Assembly (NCBI GenBank): GCA_900635465.1 | Contig: LR134135.1 | Coordinates: forward strand, 1,488,001-1,552,000 | Direction: 5' to 3' | DNA from: Lelliottia amnigena | GTDB lineage: Bacteria > Pseudomonadota > Gammaproteobacteria > Enterobacterales > Enterobacteriaceae | Length of the DNA: 64,000 bases | Shown: positions 52,963 through 60,616 of the stretch, in pieces | How positions within the stretch are numbered: position 1 is the first letter of the stretch | How the letters are laid out: every line of letters begins with the position of its first letter | Made by a program: the position numbers and the translations under genes | The notes under the pieces: generated by a model | Seen by the model: the letters and a program-made list of their open reading frames with translations, nothing else | What the model was told of the DNA's origin: nothing | The model's database searches: none

Positions 52963-53681
52963 GAGCGTTCACTCCTGCTAACGGGTGGTTATGAAGAGGC
53001 ACGCGCTTCAGCCATAGCCGCAGCGCTTGCCAGTAAATCGTCAGGACGGTTTTTTAGGGTCATCAACGGAATACGCCACAGCAGGGATCGCAAAGCCGCG
53101 CGCGTGAGAGGCTCACGTTTCAGCATCAGCGTGGCGTCAAATACCTTCGATTCCTGGTGGTTTTCGATATGCATATGCAGCGTTTTACCGGGAGGGTTAA
53201 AGCGCCAGTGATAGATCATGTCCATCGGGTTAAACGGTGACACGTGAAAAGCTTTTTCAATCGGACGCGTTGTCTGGCCATCCACGGCATAGTAATGACG
53301 CTCATTCCACGGCGTATTGCGCACCTCGGTCAGCACCCAGCGCAGGGTGTCTGTTGCGTCATAACAGTAATAAAAATTGACCGGATTAAAATGAAACCCG
53401 AGATAACGCAGCTGAGTCAGGAGCATCACCCGGCCATCGGGACGCTCACCGGTCAGGGTTTGAATACGCTTTAGCGCGTTCTCTTTCAGCGGCGTGCCGA
53501 GGGGATAATCCGCATCGTAAAAGGCGGCGGAAGCAAACCGGTTACGCCGGATCCCGACCGAAGGCAGCGCCTCCAGCTCATCCAGATCGATCCAGGCCAT
53601 AAAAACGGTATAGCGAAAATGGTGCGCTTTAGGCTGGAAACGGCGATGGCGTAAAATCCCCTGATACAGGCAACTGTTCAT
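52937..53681 (-). pseudogene. DUF1365 protein, one frameshift near the C-terminus
   Basis: DUF1365 proteins nearly always sit beside Cfa-like and FAD amine-oxidase-like genes; their role is unknown. The product starts MNSCLYQGILRHRRFQPKAHHF and contains the family core YLGFHFNPVNFYYCYD. Six T at 53050-53055 (plus strand) shift the end; with five it reads LKTVLTIYWQALRLWLKRVP, the usual ending, with stop at 52937 inside the cfa-like gene. Restored length is 247 residues. As given, the frame stops at 52989 after 230 residues. It starts 1 bp after the oxidoreductase stop. Confidence 0.82.
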
Positions 53682-53682
53682 T

Positions 53683-54942
53683 TCAGTTTCCCTCTCCACA
53701 GGCAATGCCGTGCACCACATCAAGTGCGCTGCGTACGCCATCTTCATGGAACCCGTTGTACCAGTAGGCCCCGCAATACCAGCTCCGCTGGTGGCCGTTA
53801 ATCTCGTGGCGACGGGCCTGCGCGCGCCAGCTTTTCGGATTAAACAACGGGTGCTCATAGACAAAACGTTTCAGGACATAGCGCTCGTCCACGGCGGTTT
53901 CCGGGTTAAGGGTGACGCAGAACAACGGGCTTCCTGCTGGCAATCCCTGCAGGATATTCATATTGTAGGTGACGCACGCGCTGGCCTGATCGCGTTCGCT
54001 CAGGCGATAGTTCCAGCTGGCCCATGCGCGCTCGCGCACCGGCAGCCAGCGCGGATCGCTGTGCAAAACCACCTCATTACGCTGCCAGCCGATATTACCC
54101 AGCACCTCGCGTTCCGCAGGGGTTGGCTCGTCAAGCATCGCCAGCGCCTGTAAGGAATGGCAGGCGAAGATCACCTGGTCAAAGGCATGACTTGATGCCT
54201 CCAGTTGGATCTTCACGCCCTTTTCATGACGGAATACCTGCTGCACCGGCGCGTTAACATGCAGGGTCACGCGATCGCCCAGTTGCGCCAGCATGGCACG
54301 GAGGTACTCCCGCGAGCCGCCCGGCACCACATACCACTGCGGACGATCGGTGATATCCAGCAGACCGTGATGCTCAAAGAAGCGTAAAAACAGCGGCAAC
54401 GGAAAATGACGCATCTCCTGAAGGGAGCACGACCAGATGGCGGCGCCCATCGGCAGAATATAATGTCGGGCAAAAAACGGGCTGAAGCCGTGCTGTTCCA
54501 GGAACGTCTGGAGCGTGGCGTTTTCGTCAATATTGCTCATCAGCGCGGCTTTCGCCTCACGGTTAAACCGCGTGATATCTTTCAGCAGCCCCCAGAATCG
54601 CGGATTGACCAAATTACGGCGCTGGGCAAAAAGCGACGTGAGGGTGTGCCCGTTGTATTCCAGACCGCTTTGCGGATTATGTACCGAGAAGCTCATCTGG
54701 GTTTTTTGCCCGCGAATACCCAACTCGCTGAGCAGGCCCATAAAGCGCGGATAGGTGCGATCGTTGTAGACAATAAACCCGGTATCAATCGCATAAGTGC
54801 CTTGCGGCATGGTGACATCGACCGTTGCGGTATGCCCGCCGGGCGTCGGTGCGGCCTCGAAAATCGTGACCTTGTGATGCCCGGCCAGACGCCAGGCGCA
54901 GGTCATCCCGGCGATGCCGCTGCCAATAATCGCGATATTCAT
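53683..54942 (-). CDS. FAD-dependent amine-oxidase-like oxidoreductase
   Basis: An intact 419-residue flavoprotein. The N-terminal dinucleotide-binding motif is MNIAIIGSGIAGMTCAWRLAGH followed by FEAAPTPGGHTATV, and GFIVYNDRTYPRF is typical of the NAD/FAD-binding proteins linked to cyclopropane or furan fatty-acid synthesis (UfaO-like). By analogy it would oxidise or desaturate the methylated acyl chain. Its start overlaps the SDR stop in ATGA. Confidence 0.85.
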   Translation of the reverse strand: MNIAIIGSGIAGMTCAWRLAGHHKVTIFEAAPTPGGHTATVDVTMPQGTYAIDTGFIVYNDRTYPRFMGLLSELGIRGQKTQMSFSVHNPQSGLEYNGHTLTSLFAQRRNLVNPRFWGLLKDITRFNREAKAALMSNIDENATLQTFLEQHGFSPFFARHYILPMGAAIWSCSLQEMRHFPLPLFLRFFEHHGLLDITDRPQWYVVPGGSREYLRAMLAQLGDRVTLHVNAPVQQVFRHEKGVKIQLEASSHAFDQVIFACHSLQALAMLDEPTPAEREVLGNIGWQRNEVVLHSDPRWLPVRERAWASWNYRLSERDQASACVTYNMNILQGLPAGSPLFCVTLNPETAVDERYVLKRFVYEHPLFNPKSWRAQARRHEINGHQRSWYCGAYWYNGFHEDGVRSALDVVHGIACGEGN

Positions 54943-55658
54943 GAGCGCACCATCCGGCGCAGCAGGGCGCGTTGAAGAAACCCGGGTAACCCTGCCAGCA
55001 GGCGTAAAATCAGACTGAAACCGGTGGGAAACGCGATGTGATTTTTCCCTTTCGCCAGGCCGCGACGGATCGCTTTCACGGCGCTGTCCACGCTGACCTG
55101 ACCGGGCATGGAAAAATCATTTTTACGGGTGAGGGGCGTATCGACAAAGCCCGGTGAGACTACCGTGACGGCAATGCCCTTGGGTTCCCAGTCCAGACGC
55201 AGACTATTCGCAAACCACGTCAGTGCAGCTTTTGACGCGCCATAGGCTTCTGCCCGAGGGAAGGGGAGCCAGTGCGCCATCGAACTGACCAGCACCACGC
55301 GGTTGCCCGCCACCAGCTGTGGCTGGAGTGCTGCGATGCAGTTCACGGGTCCCAGAAAGTTGGTATTCATAACCCGTTCGACCAGATCGGCATCCACTAC
55401 ACCGTCATCCAGGTATTCGCAGGTGCCCGCGCAGAGAATCATCAGATCGGCATGACATCCGGTCAGCGCCTGAAGGCTGGCCGCTTTGTCCGTCATATCA
55501 AACAGACGTACCGTAATATTCGGGCTGTACTGCTGCAGCGCCTCCAGCCGGGCCGAATCTCGTCCGCAGGCGATAACGTGACACCCGTCATCCGCCCAGG
55601 ATTTTGCCAGCCCAGCCCCAATGCCAGAGCTCGCGCCGGTGATGAGGACAGTCATCAT
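54939..55658 (-). CDS. Short-chain dehydrogenase/reductase
   Basis: NAD(P)-dependent SDR of 239 residues starting MMTVLITGASSGIGAGLA, with the cofactor motif TGASSGIG, ILCAGT in place of the usual NAG, and the catalytic Ser...Tyr-xxx-Lys set visible as LVSSMAHW and AYGASKAAL. The C-terminus is hydrophobic and basic, possibly membrane-touching. I chose ATG 55658 because it overlaps the upstream stop; the open frame extends 64 codons further without support. Confidence 0.9.
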   Translation of the reverse strand: MMTVLITGASSGIGAGLAKSWADDGCHVIACGRDSARLEALQQYSPNITVRLFDMTDKAASLQALTGCHADLMILCAGTCEYLDDGVVDADLVERVMNTNFLGPVNCIAALQPQLVAGNRVVLVSSMAHWLPFPRAEAYGASKAALTWFANSLRLDWEPKGIAVTVVSPGFVDTPLTRKNDFSMPGQVSVDSAVKAIRRGLAKGKNHIAFPTGFSLILRLLAGLPGFLQRALLRRMVRS

Positions 55659-56089
55659 GAGCGCACCCTCCTTTTGACACCACGCACCGCCCAGCCCAGC
55701 ACAGGAAGATGTTCGTAAATCATCTCCCCGGCATCGTAGTAGTCGCGTTGGCGAATAATCTGGTCGTCCTGCACATCCACCACTGAGCACCCAGGCAGGG
55801 CAAGCTTTTCTCCCCCGGAAACGCGCGGATGAGACCAGTGCATGGTCCATGTCACGGCAAAACGATCGGTCACGCAGAGCGGAGCATCAATCACAAAGCG
55901 GCAGTGATCCACGTTCGCCAGCAGATGGGTGAAGTAACGCTGAATCGCAAACAGCCCCTGATGCTCGCCGAACGGGTCGATGAGGGCCGCATCAGGATGA
56001 TAAAGCGCCGCCAACGCTGACGGTGGCTGGCTATCCAGCTCGGCGTAATAGTCCATAAATCGATTGATAGCCGACGACATAGTGCTCAT
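55655..56089 (-). CDS. NTF2-like (SnoaL-type) protein
   Basis: First gene of the eight-gene operon: a 144-residue protein of the nuclear transport factor 2-like fold (AINRFMDYYAELDSQPPSALAALYHPDAALIDPFGEH pattern at the start, then the SnoaL-type sheet VTWTMHWSHPRV). The substrate is unknown. Possible starts are GTG 56098, ATG 56089 and ATG 56080; I chose 56089 behind GGGTGAGA. An inverted repeat lies 45 bp upstream. Confidence 0.85.
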   Translation of the reverse strand: MSTMSSAINRFMDYYAELDSQPPSALAALYHPDAALIDPFGEHQGLFAIQRYFTHLLANVDHCRFVIDAPLCVTDRFAVTWTMHWSHPRVSGGEKLALPGCSVVDVQDDQIIRQRDYYDAGEMIYEHLPVLGWAVRGVKRRVRS

Positions 56090-56133
56090 GAGTCTCACCC
56101 TGACTGTGAATAACGCGACGAAAGTGCATAATT

Positions 56134-56169
56134 AAAACTTACACAAATACGTTTATTTGTCCAAGTTTT
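56134..56169 (-). promoter_or_regulatory. 36 bp palindrome upstream of the fatty-acid modification operon
   Basis: AAAACTTACACAAATA and TATTTGTCCAAGTTTT are 16 bp arms with two mismatches around CGTT. It lies 45-80 bp before the NTF2-like start, where a dimeric regulator of the operon would bind. On the minus strand TTGGAC inside it could be a -35 element. A MerR/LitR-type operator is one possibility; this is inference. Confidence 0.55.
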
Positions 56170-56594
56170 GAATCAAGTATTTTTTATTATTTATATTTAT
56201 CAGTTGTTTGTGTTTGGTTGTTCGAGGCGGTTTTTTGACATGTTTTTAAAAGTGTGTGCCGGGGCAGCACCGTTTAGGATGGTTAAGCAGAGCAAGATCT
56301 GACCTTCGGGTTATCCCTTTCCAGCAGGGCTGATGAGATAGGGGTGTAGTTAAGTATGTCATTTACGCTGCTCAGGATTCCCCCTAAGCGCAATGGGCAG
56401 TGTGCCGAAGGATAATTGATATAAGGTGTTCGGATTATTGTGGGGGCAGGGAAACTGGACGCTCGACATGCGCTTCATCATGATTTCCGGCATGTCTCCC
56501 GAGAGGGAAAAAGTGTTGAAAGCGCAGCCGGATGGGCATCATGTCTATGAGCGTGCGCAATTCAGGATGCTATTTTCCTGAAGCGTTATAAATT
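56170..56594. other. Gene-less region between the operon and the map-like gene
   Basis: AT-rich near 56170-56220, then mixed. One short open frame (56468-56581, 37 codons, start MRFIMISGMSPEREKVLKAQ) has no ribosome site and is unconvincing. I see no regulator gene, although related operons carry one here. Confidence 0.5.
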
Positions 56595-57383
56595 TTATAC
56601 GATGAGGTCAGGAATAATTTCATCTTTACGCAGCGTTAATATTTCAAAACCGTCCGCGGTCACGGCGATGGTGTGCTCCCACTGGGCCGAGAGTTTTTTA
56701 TCCCGGGTCACAACTGTCCAGCCGTCTTTTTTGGTTTTTATTTTGCTACTGCCCTGATTGACCATCGGTTCAATGGTAAACACCATGCCCTCCTGCAACA
56801 CAACGCCCGTACCGGGTTTACCGTAATGCAGCACGGTCGGTTCTTCATGCATCTCTTTGCCTATCCCGTGGCCACAATATTCCCTGACAACGCTATAGCC
56901 GCTGTTTTCAACATGCGTCTGGATGGCATGTCCAATGTCGCCCAATCGCGCACCGGGTTTTACCGCTTTGATGCCGAGCCACATGGCTTCCCACGTTTTT
57001 TCGACCAATCGACGAGCCAGGGGAGAGACGTCGCCGATAAGATACATTTTGCTGGAATCCGCTATCAGTCCCTCTTTCTCGAGCGTGATATCGACATTTA
57101 CGATAGCGCCAGATTTTAGGTGTTCGTTCGCTTTCGGAATGCCGTGACACACGACTTCATTCACCGAGGTATTCAGCACGTAAGGATAATCGTACTGACC
57201 TTTGCTGGCAGGGCGGGACTGCAACGCATCAACAATAAATGCCTCTGCACGATTATTGATTTCCAGAGTGGTCACGCCAGGCACAATAAACGTGTCCAGC
57301 ATCTCGAACACGGAAGCAAGCAACGCGCCCGCATGGCGCTGTCGGGCGAGTTCATCAGAGGTTTTAATGGGAATTGATGGCAT
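56595..57383 (-). CDS. Type I methionine aminopeptidase, second-copy type
   Basis: Removes N-terminal methionine from nascent proteins. The 262 residues hold all five metal ligands of the family: Asp98 (NVDIT), Asp109 (IADSSK), His172 (YCGHGIG), Glu205 (FTIEPMVN) and Glu236 (QWEHTIAV). Catalytic activity is therefore expected. This is not the chromosomal map next to rpsB/tsf but an accessory copy. Its start overlaps the end of a ParD-like gene by 20 bp, so the two are coupled. Confidence 0.9.
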   Translation of the reverse strand: MPSIPIKTSDELARQRHAGALLASVFEMLDTFIVPGVTTLEINNRAEAFIVDALQSRPASKGQYDYPYVLNTSVNEVVCHGIPKANEHLKSGAIVNVDITLEKEGLIADSSKMYLIGDVSPLARRLVEKTWEAMWLGIKAVKPGARLGDIGHAIQTHVENSGYSVVREYCGHGIGKEMHEEPTVLHYGKPGTGVVLQEGMVFTIEPMVNQGSSKIKTKKDGWTVVTRDKKLSAQWEHTIAVTADGFEILTLRKDEIIPDLIV

Positions 57384-57582
57384 TGATCACCTCCATTAAG
57401 CGGTCAGAGCCTGATTTCAGCATCATCATTTTGATCTGCTGATAGTTAAGCTCCGGGTAAAGCTCACTCATCATCCCAAGGCGAATCCAATATTCGGCCT
57501 GCGCATTCACAGAACGTGACATGGCCTTACTGGCGTCACGAACATCTTCATGCAACAAGTCCGAAATTTTAACAATACCCAT
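57364..57582 (-). CDS. ParD-like antitoxin family protein
   Basis: A 72-residue protein of the ParD-like family: KISDLLHEDVRDASKAMSRS resembles a short DNA-binding ribbon-helix segment, followed by QAEYWIRLGMMSELYPELNY. ATG 57582 sits 8 bp after GGAG; a GTG 9 bp upstream is in frame. No ParE-like toxin is present; the coupled downstream gene is a methionine aminopeptidase. Confidence 0.78.
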   Translation of the reverse strand: MGIVKISDLLHEDVRDASKAMSRSVNAQAEYWIRLGMMSELYPELNYQQIKMMMLKSGSDRLMEVINAINSH

Positions 57583-57706
57583 AGCATACACTCCGTTATG
57601 TTTTATATATAAAGCATATATCTTTCGTGGGCGGATGTCATGGTGAAGTTGGTGGCGTCAAAAAGACTCGAGTACCGGTGCGGGGAGTGCCAGGTTGCAG
57701 GGAATA

Positions 57707-58183
57707 TTAGCCCGTTATCGTCTTGCTCATGTTAAAGCCCGTGACCCCAAAACCCATCGCCTCGTAGACGTGGCGGGCACGCGCGTTGTCTCCGGCAACA
57801 CGAAGCCTGATATGTTCAAAATCCTGTTCCTGCAACATCTGCTCAAACGCTTGCAGCGCCTGTTTACCCAGACCCTGTCCCTGGCACGCGTTGAAGATAT
57901 GAAAATCATAGATAAATGCAGTGCGTGAAGCCGTATCCGGTTTGTACCACAGGTACCCGACATGGCTGTCCCTATTATCCTGTTGGGTGAACAGGCATAG
58001 CAAAACCTGCCCGGCGGTATTAACGCCATCAGGAAGATCGGCAGCGATCTCCTGTTTGGCTTTTGCAAGGGAGGCATCGGCAGAAAGTCGATAATTTGAG
58101 GCAATTTCCTGCGCATAATCTGGAATGAAATAGTCCAGATAGCCTGAAAATTCCTCTTTGTGCATCGGACGGAGTACGATCAT
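57707..58183 (-). CDS. GNAT family N-acetyltransferase
   Basis: A 158-residue acetyltransferase with the acetyl-CoA motif QGQGLGKQALQAFEQ (near residue 103) and the C-terminal pattern NARARHVYEAMGF. The N-terminus (MIVLRPMHKEEFSGYLDYFIPDYAQE) matches GNAT proteins of unknown substrate. It is transcribed alone; nothing around it fixes a substrate. Confidence 0.88.
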   Translation of the reverse strand: MIVLRPMHKEEFSGYLDYFIPDYAQEIASNYRLSADASLAKAKQEIAADLPDGVNTAGQVLLCLFTQQDNRDSHVGYLWYKPDTASRTAFIYDFHIFNACQGQGLGKQALQAFEQMLQEQDFEHIRLRVAGDNARARHVYEAMGFGVTGFNMSKTITG

Positions 58184-58641
58184 GGTTAAATCCTTTATTA
58201 CTTCTGGCGGGATAAAATATTGTCACAGGCCTGTGATGAGGCTGGTGAATAATGCTCATCGAGCCCTCTTTAGCGCCGGAAATAATACCATAACCGCCGC
58301 GATGATAATCATCGCCATCAATATGCTGAAAGTGCGCATCAAAGCCTGAACGGGTTCAATGACTCCTATGAATTCTGAATAAAAAAGTAACCCCGCGACA
58401 AGAAATTGGCGGGGAAGGGGACATGAAGAGTCACAAAATCAAACTTAGCAGCGTAGCGGCCAAACACCTCTGAAATCGCGGTTAAGTCTCCATTCCATTT
58501 GAGCCGCCTGGATCGTCCCGATTATCGACATCCCAGGCTAAGCAGCGACGACGACAAGCGACACCAATAATGTGTTGTGCTGCGGCAGAGCTATCGCAAC
58601 GTCACGCCCGTTATCTGCCTTCTTTTTTCACTCTCCCATAA
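58184..58641. other. Gap with two candidate very small minus-strand frames
   Basis: No full-size gene. On the minus strand 58256-58339 encodes a 27-residue hydrophobic peptide (MRTFSILMAMIIIAAVMVLF, then PALKRAR); the frame stays open upstream with hydrophobic residues, so it may be the tail of a decayed transporter. At 58445-58531 (minus) a 28-residue frame starts MSIIGTIQAAQMEWRLNRDF. Neither has a good ribosome site. Confidence 0.35.
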
Positions 58642-58689
58642 TTGATAATGCGAATGATCTTGATAATCATTTTCATCAATGGCTATAAT
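58642..58689 (+). promoter_or_regulatory. Fur box overlapping a sigma-70 promoter
   Basis: TTGATAATGCGAATGATC and TTGATAATCATTTTCATC (58642-58677) are tandem matches to the Fur consensus GATAATGATAATCATTATC. The second contains TTGATA (58660-58665), which with an 18 bp spacer precedes a perfect TATAAT at 58684-58689. The iron-bound repressor would cover the -35 element. Confidence 0.85.
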
Positions 58690-58748
58690 CCGGCCAAAAT
58701 TTGCAGCGAAAAATAAGCGCACAACGTTCACGGAAACGCAGGTTAAAT

Positions 58749-59609
58749 ATGGATAATTTCTTAAAACCCCTGATTCTCAGCAGCATGTTGACGATCGCGG
58801 CATGTCATAGTCCGCCAAAGGACACGACCGCCCAAAACGCTATAGCGATTGAATGCCTGTGCATTAAAGAAGCGGCGAGCGGTACGGTGATGACGCCTGC
58901 CCAGCTCATTACGACGCTCGCCAGCGCCCCCATTGTGATTGTCGGTGAAGAGCATACCAATGTGCGTCACCATCAAATTGAACAATGGTTACTGCAAAAT
59001 CTGAATCAATCACGTGCGCAGGGCAGCGTGCTGATGGAAATGATCGATAGCGATCAGCAGGTCAGTGTTAATCGCTTAAAAGCAGAAAGTCTGGCAGGCG
59101 CAACCATCAGCCCGACCCGAGCGGCGGAGGCCATGCGCTGGAAAAGTGGCTGGCCGTGGGACCTTTACCGTGATGTTGTCATGACCGCGCTTAAAGGGCC
59201 ATACCCGCTGTTGGCGGCAAATATCACCCGTAGCCAGGTCACTGAACTGTATAACAATCCTGTGTTCCCAGACGGTGATTTATCGTCTCGCCCGCAGGTT
59301 CGCGAATCGTTGTCCGCCATTATTAACCTTATGCATGACGGCCAAATTAGCGATGAACAGGTCAACGCCATGGTTGCCATCCAGCAACATCGCGACCGCT
59401 TTATGGCTAAACAAATTCGTCAGGCACCTCGCCCTGCGCTGTTAATTGCGGGCGGCTATCACGCCTCAAAAGATATCGGTGTGCCGCTGCATCTGGCGGA
59501 TCTGAAGGTTGAAAACCCCGTCGTCGTGATGCTTACCACCGAGGGAACCACGCTAACCGCCAAACAGGCGGATTACGTCTGGTCAGTGCCCGTGGAAAAA
59601 GCGCCTTAA
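58749..59609 (+). CDS. ChaN family heme/iron-linked lipoprotein
   Basis: ChaN-like lipoprotein (COG3016 type); ChaN of Campylobacter binds heme and is thought to act in iron uptake at the outer membrane. The 286 residues start MDNFLKPLILSSMLTIAAC with acylated Cys19. The family motifs GEEHTNVRHHQIEQWLL (near residue 62) and GGYHASKDIGVPLHLADL (C-terminal) are intact. ATG 58749 is preceded by CAGG; the frame extends 16 codons further upstream to a less likely start. First gene of the Fur-controlled cluster. Confidence 0.85.
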   Translation: MDNFLKPLILSSMLTIAACHSPPKDTTAQNAIAIECLCIKEAASGTVMTPAQLITTLASAPIVIVGEEHTNVRHHQIEQWLLQNLNQSRAQGSVLMEMIDSDQQVSVNRLKAESLAGATISPTRAAEAMRWKSGWPWDLYRDVVMTALKGPYPLLAANITRSQVTELYNNPVFPDGDLSSRPQVRESLSAIINLMHDGQISDEQVNAMVAIQQHRDRFMAKQIRQAPRPALLIAGGYHASKDIGVPLHLADLKVENPVVVMLTTEGTTLTAKQADYVWSVPVEKAP

Positions 59610-59610
59610 T

Positions 59611-60390
59611 ATGAATGCACAACTCGTGATGCCTCGTACGCCATGGATGAGAAGTACGGCCGCCAGTGTCATTTTTCATGTGGCGATAGCCCTGCCTTTT
59701 GTCCTTCATTTTGCGCAGGAGCAGCCAATAGCAACGCCTGCCGCGGTGATGGTGGAGTTCTCGCCTGAGTTTGAAGTCTCCATTATCAAACCCGATCTGC
59801 CGCCTGGCGTCAGCCAGCAGCGTAAAGTGGAAGCCATGACCGAAGAAGAACGCCGGCCAGAAAAGGAGATGCCAAAGCTGCTGGTGCATGAAGAGGCTGA
59901 ACTCAACATTGCGGCAGCAAAGCCTGAACCGAAAGCCAAAAAGAAAACGGAAACCAAGAAAAAAAACCCGCGCGAACAGAAAGAAGAGAAAGGCAATTCG
60001 ACGACGACCAGTCTGGCGGCACCACCGGTCCAGACGGTGCAGACTCAGCGTAATGCCGCGCCGTTGGATACGGACTCGTCTCGCATCAGCAAAAGCGAAA
60101 TCAGTTGGGAATCGCTAGTGAAAGGCAAGATCAATAAAATGCGAAACTATCCTGAGGATGCGAGACGCCGCAAGCGTACCGGGACTGCCGTTATTGCGTT
60201 CAGTGTGGATGCGCGTGGCGAAATACTCAGTTCAAAACTGGTCACCTCGTCCGGAACCCTTTCGCTGGACCGCGCGGCATTAAATGCGCTAATCAATGCA
60301 CGGCCGTTGCCGCCTCCGCCAAAAGAGCTGGTGAAGAATGGCGTACAAAAAGTCACGCTCCCGGTTGAATTTGGCTTGTTAGAAATTTAG
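59611..60390 (+). CDS. TonB-like energy transducer dedicated to the cluster
   Basis: Inner-membrane anchored protein that passes proton-motive energy from ExbBD to an outer-membrane receptor. The 259 residues show an N-terminal anchor (AASVIFHVAIALPFVLHFA), a charged Lys/Glu/Pro linker (residues about 85-140) and a C-terminal TonB domain (YPEDARRRKRTGTAVIAFSV, LPPPPKELVKNGVQKVTLPVEF). It starts 1 bp after the ChaN-like stop. It is not the housekeeping tonB by context. HasB-like function is a reasonable reading. Confidence 0.9.
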   Translation: MNAQLVMPRTPWMRSTAASVIFHVAIALPFVLHFAQEQPIATPAAVMVEFSPEFEVSIIKPDLPPGVSQQRKVEAMTEEERRPEKEMPKLLVHEEAELNIAAAKPEPKAKKKTETKKKNPREQKEEKGNSTTTSLAAPPVQTVQTQRNAAPLDTDSSRISKSEISWESLVKGKINKMRNYPEDARRRKRTGTAVIAFSVDARGEILSSKLVTSSGTLSLDRAALNALINARPLPPPPKELVKNGVQKVTLPVEFGLLEI

Positions 60391-60616
60391 AAATACAGCG
60401 TCTGTTATCAGGCTAATTGTTCTGCCTGAAATATAAATTTGGCTTTAGATAATATTCGTTAATGATCGAATAAGCGCAGGGTGATATATCGCACCTGCTC
60501 AGCCGCATTAATGACATGAATTTATTATGGGTATTTTGCCGTCGTCCTTTGAATAGGGCGATGCGTGAGCTATTCATTTTTTTTGCGCTAAATATAATTA
60601 AACTCAGGACTTGATT
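60391..60616 (+). promoter_or_regulatory. Gap before the receptor gene, possible second control region
   Basis: The 226 bp hold no gene. GATAATATTCGTTAATGATC near 60447-60466 is a weaker Fur-like match, and GCAGG/CCTGC arms near 60477-60498 could form a small hairpin. A separate promoter for the receptor is possible but not shown. Confidence 0.4.

Noticed and set aside
56468..56581. 37-codon frame before the map-like gene
   Set aside because: No ribosome site, no family, and it ends at the neighbouring gene; treated as noise.
57364..57582. Classical ParDE toxin-antitoxin locus
   Set aside because: The partner gene is a methionine aminopeptidase with full metal site, not a RelE/ParE toxin.
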